Shown one piece after another: positions 24,470 through 38,200 of a stretch of 64,000 nucleotides of DNA. A program made the translations under genes and the position numbers. Position 1 is the stretch's first letter; every line of letters starts with the position of its first letter. Origin of the DNA: Aphrophora alni (lineage: Eukaryota; Arthropoda; Insecta; Hemiptera; Aphrophoridae); NCBI GenBank assembly GCA_963513935.1, contig OY740769.1, positions 108,541,762-108,605,761 of the forward strand, read 5' to 3'. Below the pieces are notes generated by a model. It was not told the origin of the DNA, did no database searches, and was given only the letters and a program-made list of their open reading frames with translations.

Positions 24470-27034
24470 ACTAACATTATCCTAAATGCGCTGAGAAGTA
24501 TATACCTAAAACTAAACACAAAATGCATCGGATTATGAATAGTTGGTGGAACAAGGAAACAGCTGCATTCAGAACTGTGAGAGGAAAATCACATTGTAGG
24601 TAGAAGAAACATAATATTCTTGAAAAGTGAATTGAGTACAACAAAGCCAAACAATCATTAAAAGAGTAAACTTGAGTGCCAAAAAAGACCTGTAGAGAGT
24701 GTGTAAGTACAATAAAAGCCATCACCCCAAGTGCTATAGTTTGGAAAAATTATAAAACAATAGAAGGTGCAAGTTACAAGAAAATCTCATACATCAAAAA
24801 CGATGAAGGAATATTAATCCAAGAGGAAAAAAATTCTGATAAATACGATGCTCCAATACAATCGAGCGAAGTGCAGGAGGTGATAAACAGCTTAAAAACT
24901 TTGTCTCTGGGGAATACAAATTTTAAAAATCAGCATGTTTCTGAATATATTGAAGAACCTTTTAGAAGAAATTACAGATGAAATATGGAACATTAGGAGG
25001 TTATCTAGCTAATTGGAAATACTCAGTCATTACATTATTATTGAAACCAGGACACAAAAAATTTTTACAGACCTATTTCTCTCATTTTCTGCTGAGAAGC
25101 TGATGGAAATAATTATCAATAACAAGTTAACTGGCTTTGGAAAAGTATAATTTCCTTTGCAAACAACAACTCAGTTTCCGCTCCAACACAATACCGTTGA
25201 TGCTCTTCTGTATCTAACTGAGGTCATCTATGAGGGTTTTATGAAAAACAAGTGACAATTGCAGCAATGATTGACCTTGAGTTTGCTTTTGACACAGCCT
25301 TGCCAGTTGCAGTGCGCAAAAATGGACATTAGAGTAAAACTTCTCCAATACCTATACTCGTGAACAACAGAACATTAAAAAAAAATATCAACCCATATAC
25401 AATATCAACAATGGGATACCACAGGGATCTATATTAATTCCGACCTTTTTCAAAATAATGATCCATGACTTTTCATCAAACCTGCCACCCCAGATATAAC
25501 AAGAAGATTAAAACTAAAACATTTTTAGCCTAACTTAACATTGAATATTCTGTGATGTGATACAGCAGCATAACTTGATGAAAAGTTATTATAAAGTCAA
25601 CACATAAGAGTATCTGAAGAAATAATATTATTCAGTAAACATAATCTGCACAGTGGTGGGCAGAAAAACATGGGTTGTTAATATTACTACAATGAGACTA
25701 CTCTACCTATAGTACATAAGGCCAAAAATAATGTGCTAGTGTGAAGTGTATGGAGATGCACCTTTGACACATCTGAGAAAATGGAAGTTATTCAAAATTG
25801 TGCTATAAAGCTTGCCTTCAATGTCCGAAAAACCTCAGTAGAGGCAATGCAAATAGCGCTCATTGTACGCTCAAAGTTGCATCAAACTATTAAAAACCAA
25901 GTACACATCCTCTTAAGCAACTCTATATTAACTGAGATACTTGCAAACAGTCATTTTCATTTAGAATCAGTCCAATTATTCAAGATATAGATAATCCAAA
26001 AGAAATAGCATTGGTCAAACCAATTCTACCTTGGTCCTGGACAGTACCAAATGTGTATACTGAACTTTCCATGGTATTAACAAAGAAGGACCATTTGGAA
26101 GAACTAAGATAAGCAATCATGGAAGTGATAATTTTCAAGTATTAGAGAGACCTGCATATTATCTACATGGATTGAACCCAATTAGTAAACAATCTAGTTC
26201 TAGTGGCTTTATACCAGATTTGAATATTGAATATCTCATTCCATCAACATCTTCATCAAGTATGGATATGAAATTAATAGGAATCCACACAGCTCTGCAA
26301 TTTTACAATAACATGTCAGCTGTTAAGATTTGCATATTGACAGATTCCAAATCACCATTTCATGCAATTTCATCTTACAAACCATCATCATATTTTCAAT
26401 ATGTCCAGGGTATACATTATCTACTCCATAGTTTACAACATAACAAGGACATATACTTGTAATGGATCCCAAGTGATACAAGCATGTTAGGAAATGAGAG
26501 AGTAGATGGACTGGGAATTCTGGTAGTGCACATGGCACCTAAACTGCAAATAGTGGAATCATTGATGATTGGCAAGTACCAAATTAAGAAGTCGCACAAA
26601 ACCAATTGGGAAGAAGTTTGGAGAACTTACCTTATGGTAAGAAATTTCTACGTGATTTAACCGATACCTAGTGATCTTGAAATATACAGCAACCTGAAAT
26701 AAACAGACTGACCCAAATATTCATATCCAGGGCAAGAACAGTACATGTCATAGAGCAGTAACTGCACAGATTCAATTTAGCCAATTCTCTTCTATATAAG
26801 CGATGTAATAGTGAAGTAGAAACTCTGGAATATATATTATTGGAATGTACATGTTGCCTAACCAGTGATGCTAAAGTTGACAGATTTAAATGTTGGACAG
26901 AGTGTTAACATGAAGCCATACTCAGGAACAAGAAATTGACGAAAATGGCAGGCCAAGTATATGAGGTGCATCATGCAATCAATACGGGATGAGAGTATTG
27001 GATGCATATATTAAGAAGTAAGTAAGTAAGTTTA
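24470..27034 (+). pseudogene. Decayed LINE (RT and RNase H relic)
   Basis: Many frameshifts and stops, but landmarks occur in order on the + strand. NSWWNKETAAFRTV (about 24536) is the segment after the endonuclease. MIDLEFAFDTA (about 25270) is an RT motif. IPQGSILIPTFF (about 25418) is another. KICILTDSKSPFHAISS (about 26325) and then WIPSDTSMLGNERVDGL (about 26462) come from RNase H. A Cys/His segment lies near 26805-26860. It ends in a GTAA tetramer run (27015-27031). It is a different family from the intact LINE, judging by sequence, and long inactive. Confidence 0.75.
27015..27031 (+). repeat. AAGT tetramer tail of decayed LINE
   Basis: About four copies of a tetramer (AAGT) close the relic, consistent with a LINE 3' tail made of short tandem repeats. 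Confidence 0.6.
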
Positions 27035-29189
27035 TACTCAAGGAAAGCTGGATGTCAAAATATGATCCATTTCTTCATAAGTTTATAGCCATAAACAAGT
27101 ATTTACCTGAAATAATTTTATTAAATTCAGATGCTGTAGGAACCCTTGTCATTCTTTGTAGTACACTTTCATAACCACCAAAATAGTGATCTCAACTGGA
27201 AATTGAAAGATCTATAACTGGCAATAATTGACTCATTTTAAGCTTTATTTCGTAACTGTTTGCTAAATATGAGTAACATGTCATGATCTTGTAATTCTTG
27301 CATTGTACATCAGTATTGTCAGGTATCAAAACTATTTCCCTTATACTATTAACACTAGCTTAAATGTAGTTATACAGGAATGAATTCATGCTGCCTGGGC
27401 TCTTTGCAGTTTCTTTAAAAGAAGTAAATAAGGTATTTTCACCATTATAGTACCAAAGTTGTCTTTATAAAATATCGATTTAATAGTCAATTTTGACAAA
27501 AGCAGTTTTGAGCTTATGTTGCTTAGTCTTAATTACAAGGCTAAAGTTTTACCATCAAATTTAATACTGTCCAATGTTTTATTTTCAAAGTATTATAAGT
27601 CAAAACCTGTTATAACTCTACCATGATTTTTAATTATCTAACTTCAAGACTGCTGTGTAGTAATCACCTAGCATTTGACTCTTCAGTTTGAGTAACATAA
27701 CTTTATATGCTGTTCAGTTTCAAAGATATCAGAGTAAAACTTTTATTCCCATAGAGAAAACAAAACCAGGAGACTCATTTGATGGCATTTACTCAAAAAC
27801 GACCTCAGATAATTTGGGTTGTTTTTATACTCATGTCCTTTTTGTCTTTAACAATTACGTTTTATGTGAATATTTTGTTTTAAGTTGTCCGTATATAATT
27901 ACCAGTGAACATATGTAACCATCTTTGGATTTCTGAATCCTTCAAAAGGGTGACATGAAGGCTATCCATGCATTTGGAAGATACACACTCACTCTGTTAA
28001 TAGGTTGACACTGTGATTTATTTATAATGATGAAGGTGTTAACTACTGGAGACTGTTTTTTTTGGTTAAGGATGAATGGGATGTTATGATCAATGGATTT
28101 CAGGTAAAGCTGTACTTTACCAGCATGTAAAGCATGTAATAAGGTGAAAAATCAGAGTTTATTGTATGTTTAAAAATATGCGGTAAAACACAAGGAGGGG
28201 ATAGCTGTTTAAATAACATTTTGTATTTGGTAAATTCATTTATAAGAGAAAAATAGATTTTCAAAACAATAGAATAAGTAATCATGTTCAATTTTAATAT
28301 AATATGTTTAATAAATAGTGTTTGTAAATTTATGTGAGAATTACAGGGAGTGTGTAAGATTTTTGTAAGAGTGACCGGAAAGAACGCTTTCGGAAGTGAG
28401 ACATCTCGTGGTTTGATGAACAGTTGGAGTCCACCGCTTGGATGGACAAGTCGTGTTTCTGAAGTGATCAGACGCTTTTTTGATAGAGAGAAACTTTTTC
28501 AAAATGTAATAAAAATTGACAATGTAGAGTCCTATTATGACATTTGAGTCAGTGAGAGACGTTTTTTGTCTAAAAGAAGTTTTAAAAACATTGATAGTGA
28601 TGATTTAACGAGGTTAGAGACAATTTTTAACGTGGTAGGACGTGTTTAGAGTTTGAGGAGAGTATTGAACAATATCATTAATAAAGTGATGAATTTATTG
28701 TACAACATTGTGTATTTGAAAGGACAATTGAGCATCGAATATATAAGTTGAGTCTACAAGGTGATTGCAACACAAGATGAGCGAATTCCACCACGAGGAC
28801 ATTTTCAACCTACAGGATCGGTTATGCGGTAACATAAAATCATAGACATTTTTATATAAAAAGAACTTTTTCTATGAACCTTTTTACATTGTTCTAATGA
28901 ATAATTTTTGGGTAACAATTAGTAAATTTAGAATATTTAATTTCATTTTAATATAATCAATCTTTTTTATGTGAGAATATAAAACGCTCACTATAAAAAT
29001 ATATATATATTTTTTTTTTGAGTTGCAACTATTAATATAAAGTTTTAAGAAAGAATTTAAGCCTTTTCAAGGCAAAATATATAAATAAATTTAAAAGCAT
29101 AGAGATTTTAAAGATGAGCGGTAAGAAATGTATCATGAATATATATGTACAATCTTTATGTTTAATAAATGTTTGTTAAATTTCAGCTA

Positions 29190-29880
29190 CAAATGTTTTC
29201 ATTTCTAAAAAACCAAAATCATTGTGGAGTACACTTTTAAAAGAACCACACCCTGAGATAATAAATTTATTAAATTCATTTTTTTTTATATTATATAATG
29301 ACGTAAGTCTGGCGCCCATAAAAAATCAAATAACAATACATAAATTCATTTTCTTTAAGTAAAATAAAAATTAAGAACTCTTCAAGTTCAATACTACTTT
29401 GTTCTCTAGAAACATTTTTTCAATTGTTTCAATTGTCGCTCAACGTGTGGCATTTTTTAATGAATAAAGTAGCTGCTTTTTCAAGAAACATTTTTTCAAT
29501 TGTTTCAAGCACAGGTGTGGTAATGCATGTACTTCCTTAGGAGAATCCAGTTGTTACCAGGCGACTTAAATTAACGAAAGGTGGAACCAACTGGTAACAA
29601 TGTTTAAATAAAAAAAAAGACAAAGACAAATTATATAATCAACAAGGCCAAAATTTATTGAATTAAAAAAAGAAATTTCGACGGATCAGATTTTACCATT
29701 TACAGTTATGAAAATATCACCTTAAGTTTACTTGACATGACCAAAAGCTTAATAATAAAAAAAAGATTACAAACTGAATCTTCAAAAAGTTTACATGCCC
29801 TTAATAAGTAAAAGAGAAAGAAAAAAAAAAAAAAAAAAAAAAAAAATTAAAATTAGACTCTGACATTTATCCCCCCCTTA
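29190..29880 (-). repeat. GGGCGCCAG dispersed repeat, copy 2
   Basis: Read on the minus strand: a polypurine run TAAGGGGGGA at about 29870-29880, an A/T-rich stretch, GAACTTGAAGAGTTC (about 29377-29391), then TTTTATGGGCGCCAGACTTA (about 29301-29320), CTCAGGGTGTGGTTCTTTTA and AAAAGTGTACTCC. The order matches copies 1, 3 and 4, which are on the + strand. Confidence 0.5.
29821..29846. repeat. Poly(A) tract
   Basis: Run of 26 A within copy 2 of the GGGCGCCAG repeat. Confidence 0.9.
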
Positions 29881-30094
29881 TTTATACAAACTCTTACAAA
29901 GAATTTAACAATAAAAAAAAAGATTCTATAATCAAGATTAAAATTTTAGTTAAAAAAAAAATATATATTAATTTTAACAAGTTTTCATCATTAACTTACT
30001 TATAAATTATCATGATTTTGTTTATTAAATTTCTTACATTCTAAGTTGGCCAACATATATATAATAAAAAAAAGAAATTTGTTTGTAATACAAG

Positions 30095-30166
30095 GAAATT
30101 TTTAAATAGTGAAATTTTTAAATACTGAAATTTTTAAATATTGAAATTTTTAGATAATGAAATTCT
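30095..30166. repeat. 16-bp tandem repeat
   Basis: Four copies plus a partial fifth of GAAATTTTTAAATA(G/C/T)T, starting at 30095, 30111, 30127, 30143 and 30159. Confidence 0.8.
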
Positions 30167-32095
30167 GTTAAAGATTGACGTCAATTTTATTAATTTTGAA
30201 ATAACCCCTTTGGGGCTGTTAGGACCAAAAGTTTGCATGCAGCACCACCCAAATATATATATATTAAATTATAAATAATTACACATAATCACATATAGAC
30301 AGTAAAGGACATATTATTGTTAAACAGAGTTCAGTCGCAAAACAGAAATATATATATATATATATAAACAGTTTCTCAAAAGTCAGTATTTTAGATGAAA
30401 ATCATTTTATAGTGCACACAACGATGTTTTAGAGTTTTTTTTGTTACAAACATGTCTCGAACAGTTAAACAGAGTCTTTTAAACAGGCATCCTATCTTTG
30501 CTGCATTGACTTGAAAAATCCTGAATACAAAATTCCACCAAGCTGGGACCAGCTTTAGCTGTTGGAAAGAAACACAGGTCTAATAGAGATTTATGCAATT
30601 TTATACATGTAACAGCACAAATTTTCTCTTATACAAAATGCTTAGTTACTTCATCAAAATCAAGAAAATTATCGTAATTATAGAAATCCAGAAAAGGTTA
30701 TAATTAAGTCCTTTTAGTTGTTAATTTTAATAGTATATGGATATCTTGATTTCTGTTTGAAACAAAGACTTATAACAAGAGTCAGAAATTTTCTAAATAC
30801 AAAACTCTGCTTCAGAAAAACCTTTTGCTGTTTTTTTTTGATATGACCAAAAATTTAATATTTTAACTGTTCAAGATTTAACATAACTGCTCAATACTCA
30901 AAGTCTGACTGTTTAAGGTCTACATTTAGCTTCTGTAAATTATGTTTTAAAGAAAGGAAATGCTTTTATAAGTTATTGAACTTCAGTAAAAATTTTGAAT
31001 ACTAAAATAGACATCAAACACATATTTTAATAAACAAAGCCTAAAATATTAACAAATCTTATAGTATAGCAAAATCTGAGAAATAAGTTACCTGGACAGG
31101 TAGTGGAGTGCAGAAAATTTTGTATGGAAGCTTACGCCGTATTTTATTTAAAAAAAAAACAGAGCTCACTGACACTTCAACTGTACACCTCTAAAACACT
31201 GCCATTCGTAGAAATACATATTGCATCGTAAACAGTTGTTAGGAGATTGTAAAAGGAATAGAATGAATATTTCAGACCATTGTGCAAGAAGGAGTCCCGT
31301 GAGATTTTGGTGCGACTACATATTCTAGTAGGTTGAACTGAACTGACTTGAAAGAGATAACGGTATATTCGGTTGGACTTCATCCGGTGAGAAAGAGACG
31401 GAGATAGCTCGGACGATAGTTTTCAGTGCAGCCCGCAGTGCTACGCCACTTATCAGGAACAGGTGGATGGACTGGGAGAGGTAGACGGTTGATAACTTTA
31501 GTACAGAAGAATTAAGTGGTTTTGGTTACTGAATAATGCTACACAGTTATAATTATACATTTTTGTCACTATTAGACGAGTACCATTACAAAGTTCTTTT
31601 TTGTTTGTTTATATTCTTAACAAATAATAATTGCCACTGATTTTATGGGATATCAGAGAGATTCAACCTAGTCAGCATTCCACTGGATAACTTTTCTTTT
31701 CTGAATTGATTTTATGTTTGGATATGTACGCATTTCTCCTTCTAAGAATTTCAATACTTTTTCAATACATATTTGGCACTTTCAAACTACAAAATGTACA
31801 AAAGCTATTCAATAATATCAGCAGATTAACAGTTAAATATTTACAAACAACAAAGTTGATTAAAATAATTTTTGTAAGCTTAACATAAGAAATTTGATTA
31901 GTCTCTGATTGAGTATTTATTAGCCTTCAAGGTTAAATATTTTTCTTCTCTTACTTTTGGGGCCCGGAAGCTGCACACACTTAGAGATTTTACAATATAA
32001 ATTTTAGCAAAATAACATTAAAATTTACTGGATATTTAATTATTTTGCTTGCATTATTATAAACTTTTAATAGTTTGATATTATTTTTGTTCCAG

Positions 32096-32246
32096 AAAGA
32101 GTATTTACAGTGGAAGGGCCATTTAAAATTGGCGGTATATATAGTTTTAACCTGAAAGTCTGGAGTGATAATGCAGATGTAATACCTGTTAGTGAAACTC
32201 AAAATGTGTTCATTACAGGGGATGTGAAAGAAAAAATTATTTTGAA
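32096..32246 (+). CDS. REJ-region exon 4
   Basis: The acceptor is TTGTTCCAG and the donor is GAA|GTAAGT. Phase 1 entry matches exon 3 and phase 2 exit matches exon 5. The peptide contains TVEGPFKIGGIYSFNLKVWS, the G-x-x-Y-x-F-x-L-x-V strand that closes a PKD/REJ beta-sandwich unit, followed by SETQNVFITGD. The exon begins only after the 19.6-kb intron; an additional small phase-neutral exon inside that intron cannot be excluded. A mariner relic begins 106 bp after its donor. Confidence 0.8.
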
Positions 32247-32352
32247 GTAAGTACTTTCTTCTAAGTGTGTTTATAGTTTCAGTGACTGATAATGATGTGC
32301 TTAATGGTAATATTAGAAGCAACATTCCTAAATGTTTAAAGTGTTGACATAT

Positions 32353-33438
32353 GAGGTGTGATCAAAAACTTCCAGGACTAATTTAAAAAAATATATTGAG
32401 AAACATTACAACTTGCACAACCAAAGTACTCAAAGTACTCTCCATGCTTTAAGTCGCACAACAGTGCTTCCACTGCTGGAACCATGTAGAAAATGCTTCT
32501 TCCGGAATTCTGTTTAGTTCCTCTAGCGATTTTTGTTTATCTCTTCAATTGTGTTATATCTTCGGCCCTTGAGGAGAGGGATTTGAGCCTGGGGAATAAA
32601 AAAAGTTGTCGTAAGCCAAATCAGTTGAATAAAGGGTTTGAGGAAGAACTGTCATACCAATTTTTCTGCTAAACTCAACAATATTAAGTGTTGAATAAGT
32701 GAGAGCGTTGTCATGGTGTAACACCCATTTACCATAATTTAAATATCCTTGTCATAACCATAAACCTATGTTTTGTTACTAGTTATAATGTTCTTAAGGA
32801 ATGTGTCATCATTGTTTGCACTCTTAACAAGATCCTCACAGACTTCTACCCAATGTTGTTTTTGATCCTCTGCCGTGGAACAAACTTTGCTGCAACACCT
32901 ATCATTCCTAGTTTCTTTGTTAGGATCACTTGACAGGATCCAAATGATAAAATGTTGCACTCTTCAGCCATTTCTTGGATAGTTAATTGACGCTTTGACT
33001 GCACAAGTTTATTCACTCATATAACATGACATTTATAGGTTGATCTTGACTGTCATCCAGAACGATTGTCATATCCAACTGATTTTCTGTATTCCTTGAA
33101 CTTTTAAACTATTCATGGCACCTTGATTGACTCAAAACTTCATGCCTGTAACCAGTTTGCATCATTTGAAAAGTTTCTGTGAATGATTTTTCCAACTTCA
33201 CACAGAACTTAAAGCTAACACGTTGCTCTTCAGAACTCATCACAAAATCACTGAACATACAAAAATTCTTTTACAAAAACAACTGCAGATCCACAATGAG
33301 TTGGCGCAGCAACAATCAACAAACAGTTGGTTACTTGTGGAGGTCATGTTCAAAATAATGCTACCAACCGCATGATACTATAGTGACTGTTTTCCACATA
33401 ATTCAAACAGTCCTGTAATGTTTTGATCAGACCTTGTG
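32353..33438 (-). mobile_element. mariner-family transposon relic
   Basis: The ends are imperfect inverted repeats: GAGGTGTGATCAAAAACTTC on the left, and on the right the complement of ACAAGGTCTGATCAAAACAT. The minus strand begins a transposase at about 33240 with MSSEEQRVSFKFCVKLEKSF and continues through RCHEW, VAAKFVPRQR, and a C-terminal GSNPSPQGPK...LEELNRIPEEAF segment. Mariner transposases carry these blocks in the same order (CVKLGK, RCHEWF, CAKFVPK, HNAR..SP). Multiple stops and deletions are present. It sits 106 bp after exon 4. Confidence 0.8.
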
Positions 33439-34039
33439 TTCAGAATTGTGTAAGCTACATTTAAAAAGTAGCTAACTATAGCTGAACTATAGCTAACTAT
33501 AGCCAAATGTTTATAATTCCAGGATACTGTAAGATATAACAATAATGTTTGTACTGACTTCCGCATAAAGGTATGAATCAAATTACTACTCACTCTCTTT
33601 ATAAAACAGTTCAATGAAGGTAGTAAAGTTTACTTTCAAAATTATTGAATTATATGTTTTATTTTCATTAACTTAAAAATAATAAACCGTGTCCAGTTAC
33701 ATATAACACTTATTCAGTATGCATTATTTTACATTAACTAACAAGTGAAAATTACATAAAACCATTTCATATTTCAGTTTTTCTAATATAAATTAATGTC
33801 GCCACTCAAACTTTAATAGTCTTTCCACAAAAGTAGTTGAGGGAAAAGATGTAATTACAAATGGTCATGCATTTCATTCTTTAATCTTTCCATTATAGGT
33901 ATGTGTCCCTTTTTTTATTTAAAAGGAAAAAAATATACTCAACACTTCTGACCCCAAAGGAAACTATGTACATATTAAAATAAAAGGGGTTTAAAAATAA
34001 TTTGATTGATTTGAATCTAAAATTGGCACTTTTTAACAT

Positions 34040-34590
34040 TAAGTGTTTATTTAAAGAAAATTGCTCAGCTTATGGGCGCCAGATGGAATTAACTCATCAA
34101 TTTTGAAAAAAGAATACTAGTTAATTATTATTGCATAAAAATCTCTCAGGGTCGTAGATACTTTTAAAAGTGTACGCTTAAGTGGTTTTTTGTAAATAAA
34201 GAAACCTTATTTGTTGTGCGGAAACTGAACATGATTATTTATTATGGTTATACATATACATATATGTTCATGGTAAATTTCTTAATATTATCTAAAATAT
34301 CTATATCATGAATTTAAAATTATTCTGTCTTGAAGAGACCTAAATCCTTTTTAATGACTCTACGTTAATCAGCTGCAACTTTTAAGAATTATTTTAATTA
34401 TGAGTTTTTTATTCTCATGTGTCAAAGATTATATTATTTTTATTTAAAAGTTAAATTAAATTTTTTAAATTTACTACTTACAATGCAATTATTTATTCAT
34501 TAAAACAAATTTTAACATATTTATATCAAAAGTTCTTTTATATACAAATTTAATATGAAATTGTCTATCATTCTTTGTTACCACATGTGA
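34040..34590 (+). repeat. GGGCGCCAG dispersed repeat, copy 3
   Basis: Aligns over about 550 bp with 59510-60090. Shared blocks are TTGCTCAGCTT(A)TGGGCGCC, GGAATTAACTCA(T/C)CAATTTT, CTCAGGGTCGT, AAAGTGTAC, GGAAACTGAACATG (here; CTGAAACTGAACATGCC in the other), GTCTTGAAGAGACC and, at the far end, TTACCACAT. No ORF. Confidence 0.65.
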
Positions 34591-35022
34591 TCATCTCTAT
34601 GGTGAGAGTCCTTTTTTGGTGAGCTTCCCTCATCTTGAACTGCAGTCTCCTTGTAGACGCAATTAACACACCGATGATATCAATTATTGTCTTTTTGAAT
34701 TCACTGTATTACGCACAAAGTTCATCGCTCTACCTCAAGCTATTGTCCGAAAATCTCCTCGAACAAAAACACGTTTTACAACGTCAAATTCCGTCTCTAA
34801 ACTTGTTGGAACATTAACACTACATCGTTCTAAAACTTCTTTTAGACAGAAAACATATCTAACTAGGTCAGATGCCACAGTAAGACTCTACTTTAATATT
34901 TTCACTACATTGTCTTAAAATTTCTTTAGTTAATACAAAGTATAATGATTAATAAATATGTAAATACTTTAGGAGTGAATGATATCATTATCTGATATTG
35001 ATCATATTATTAATATTTATAG

Positions 35023-35261
35023 GTGTGGAAGAAACTGTGGATTTAACAATACTGTAAATGCAGATGAGTTGATTTATTTAGAAGCACATACAGAAAATAA
35101 ATCATATACAGACAATGTCCAGTTTACTTGGATGTACAAAGAGGAATGCGGTCCTCTTCTTTCTACAGAATCAATCAAACAAACAGGAGTCCTATCTAAT
35201 ATTTTGATTGTAAAACCAAATACTTTGAAAGAAGGTTCATTGTATACATTCACAGTGACTG
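35023..35261 (+). CDS. REJ-region exon 5
   Basis: The acceptor is AATATTTATAG, the donor is CTG|GTTAGT, entry phase 2 and exit phase 1. It encodes CGRNCGFNNTVNADELIYLE, an FTWMYKEECGPLL segment, and a final GSLYTFTVTG strand. Paired cysteines plus F-x-W and Y-x-F-x-V strands fit one more immunoglobulin-like unit of the REJ region. This is the longest exon seen (239 nt). No stop or frameshift is present. Confidence 0.82.
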
Positions 35262-38200
35262 GTTAGTGTTAATATTATATAAATTTGATTTATAAAATTT
35301 TTATATATTATTTTGTTTTGGAATAGTTTTTTGTTGTATTAACAAACTAAGCAGATGCGTAGTGAGTATAATTTTAAATATACTAATGTTTTTTACAATC
35401 CCTCCACAGCAGCTAGCAAATTGTAGATATTGGGAAATATGTACTGGATTAACATTTGTATTTCTATAAATTCCAAGTTTAAAACATTAAATTTTGTTGT
35501 AAATATGCATTTTGTTGGTAGCCACCAATTAGCAGCAGCAATATTAACCTTGGCTGTCAGGTTTTTTTACAATTCTGTTCAAGATAAGAAAGTGGTAATC
35601 CTAATGATTTTTTTGTAAATATCATTTCTTCTAATATCCACCATTGGATTAATCTGACTTCTATTTAAGGAAAGGAAAATTAAAGTTTATATATTTTTTT
35701 TCTGCTCTAACAACTGCCAGCAAGAAGTATGGTCTTAAAAAAATATTTCTCCTGATCAGTTATTGTGATTTCTCAAAATTTCATAGCAAATGATTGATTT
35801 AAAAATAAAATAGGGAAGTCCCAAACATACCAACATAATTTTAAAAAGGCACGTATAAAAACTTTTATAAGTCATTCATTCGTTCATTTTGAATCTGTAA
35901 AAATCAAACATTTTCATAAAAATACAATATATTGTTGTCATTCCTTATACAAATTTGACAGTACTATTATTTCTTCTCTAACAAGATAACAACAAAAACT
36001 AATAATTTACAGGCTTTAGAAAATTATTAATAAAACTTCAATTTGATATTTGATTTAATCATGATATACCTTTGTTCTCTTTTAAATATATCACTAATTA
36101 TTTTACAGTCCTTTTTATGATCTGTGCAGCTTGTACTCCTCTCCATTAATGCTTCTTTTCTTTTTCCCCTGTTGAAACTTTTTTTTTTTCATATATCTTT
36201 TTTCAGTCAACTAAGGTTCTTATTATCAGGCAGCTTGTTTCAGCTCAAGCATCCTTTGTAAGGTTGCCGCATTATTATCATGAAGGTTTACTTGAACCAC
36301 CCTCACCCTTCCTTGGATTGGAGATGATTCTGAAGTCCGCTTTGGAGAGGCCTAGATGCACTGTATACTACTGCCAGAAGTTATTTTAGTGACACCTTGT
36401 CTATCACTAGTCTGACCAAGTTCCTCCAGCTTCCTATCGACTACTCTCCAGTTCTGTATCATTTGCCCTTTTGAGTTTTTATCATGTGTAGAATTGCTTT
36501 AGTGGGAGTTTCCCTAGAGGTTTAGGTACTTAGACCAGCACCTTCATTGTTCTGAGCACCACCCTAGGTAGGTACACCTTCAGTACTAATCCCTCTTCAA
36601 TGTTAATCTTAGGGACTTTGTCCATCAACCACTTCTTGGCTGTTTCGTCTTCGCATGTGATTAGGAGAACTCCTTTCTCCAGATAGGAGTTATGGAATTT
36701 GGTTGCTGTATTTTCCTCTTCAAAGGACAGTACTTGCACTACAATTATCTCTTGAATCTCTTGAAACAATCTCTTAAAATCTGATTGTTCTGTTAAAGTT
36801 TTTCCAGATAGCTTGATGGAACTATCGGCATCTTGTAAGCTTTCAGGAGATCCTTGGTAGACAAGCCTCCAGTCTTGCGATGCTGACTATTGTTCATCCT
36901 AGCACAGTAGCGAGGTGTTTTCCATTTCTCTATTCTTGGTGAGCTCCCATCAGACCTTGTCCTTTTGGGTTGTTGACTAGCCCAATTTGTTACTCCCGAA
37001 CTTTTCCCTGTTTAGGTTTAATGTCTCTCCATATAGGTATTTCTCTATGTGGTTTTCTGTTTCTGGGTTTAATATGTAACCCCACTGCTTCACCTCTTCT
37101 CATTTTACACTTTCATGCACCTGAGAGTCGTTTTTTGTGATATTGAGATCTTCAACTCCATCCCTAATTCTCTCTGTAGATGGGTGATTCAGCACTCCCT
37201 GAGTGCCCACGTTCTGCTGCAGAGTTTAAGGAGTACATTCCACAGGGGTGTTTTTATCCCCTATTTCCTCCATCTTCATCTGGATGCTTCTTCTTGAGTC
37301 ATATTTTGCAAGCTCCTCAAGTTCATCTACTTTTTCTGGTTTACTTTGTGCCATACAATTCTCATGAGTAGCTAGGGAAGTTGATGTCCATCCATATAGA
37401 GCCCTGCATGTATGGGTAAGGCTAGGTTGAACCTGGAGTTCCACTAGGTATCCAAAGTTTCACCTGGTGAATCTGGTATCCAGAGTTCGCATATTCAAGA
37501 TCAGACTTCCTTCTGACCATGCACCCATTGGCAAATGCTGTTCCACCTAGGATTAAGGGAATAGGCAGATTGTGAAGATAGTTGGAGTCAAGAAGAAATG
37601 AATGTCCACATGTGCCCAGAGCATCTTGGGACAAAGCAGAAAAGAGATAGGAAAGTAAAAGCAGTGAAATATCAGCTAAAAATTAGGTATGTTGAGTGTT
37701 TCTGGATGAAGAAGGATTTACATAAAAAAAGGGAAATTATCCTTTTATAGAGTTGCATATTATCTGTCATTCTAGTCCATCAACCACAATTTGTCGCAAG
37801 ACAACTCCTTCACACCAAACCAAATCTAGTCTATTCTTTATCTTCCTGAGTAGGCTCATCCAAACCCAACTTCCCAACATACATCAAAGTGTCTGTGTAA
37901 TTATATTTGTTTATTGGTTACTTCTGTAAGTTTGTATTTAGTAAATCATAGAAAGGCCTTACAGTTTGCTACTAGTCCCCACACTCAGATGGGGAGTCTT
38001 TACGAGGGCTTTATTTCACATATGTTTGAAATCATATTTCTTAGTCAAAATAAATAAATCAAAAATAATTTTGGTATTTTTATTAGCTTTATTATTGTAT
38101 TAACAATTTGTTTTATTTAAACTTTAAAACGACAATACTCTCATTTACATGACTTATTCGATAAAATTTAATTTAAAAAAATTATCCTGTGACTTTGAAT

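Larger units (their letters stand above)
12511..32095 (+). other. Intron 3-4 (19.6 kb)
   Basis: Holds the TGTAAC-family copy B, the 228-bp inverted-repeat element, GGGCGCCAG copies 1 and 2, the intact LINE and a decayed LINE. Stretches at 13300-14400, 15340-16080, 21540-24460 and 27040-29180 were read without finding a recognisable gene. 21540-22500 is somewhat GC-richer and unclassified. 23700-23930 holds a GC-richer unclassified patch. 31090-31500 is another such patch. Confidence 0.5.
32247..35022 (+). other. Intron 4-5
   Basis: Contains the mariner relic, GGGCGCCAG copy 3 and a short local repeat of AGCTAACTATA at about 33471-33503. 34640-34940 is AT-rich and unclassified. Confidence 0.6.

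Noticed and set aside
28350..28547. 65-codon + strand frame after a TTACAG acceptor-like site
   Set aside because: No REJ-like pattern, no proper donor, and phase would disturb the exon 3 to exon 4 join.
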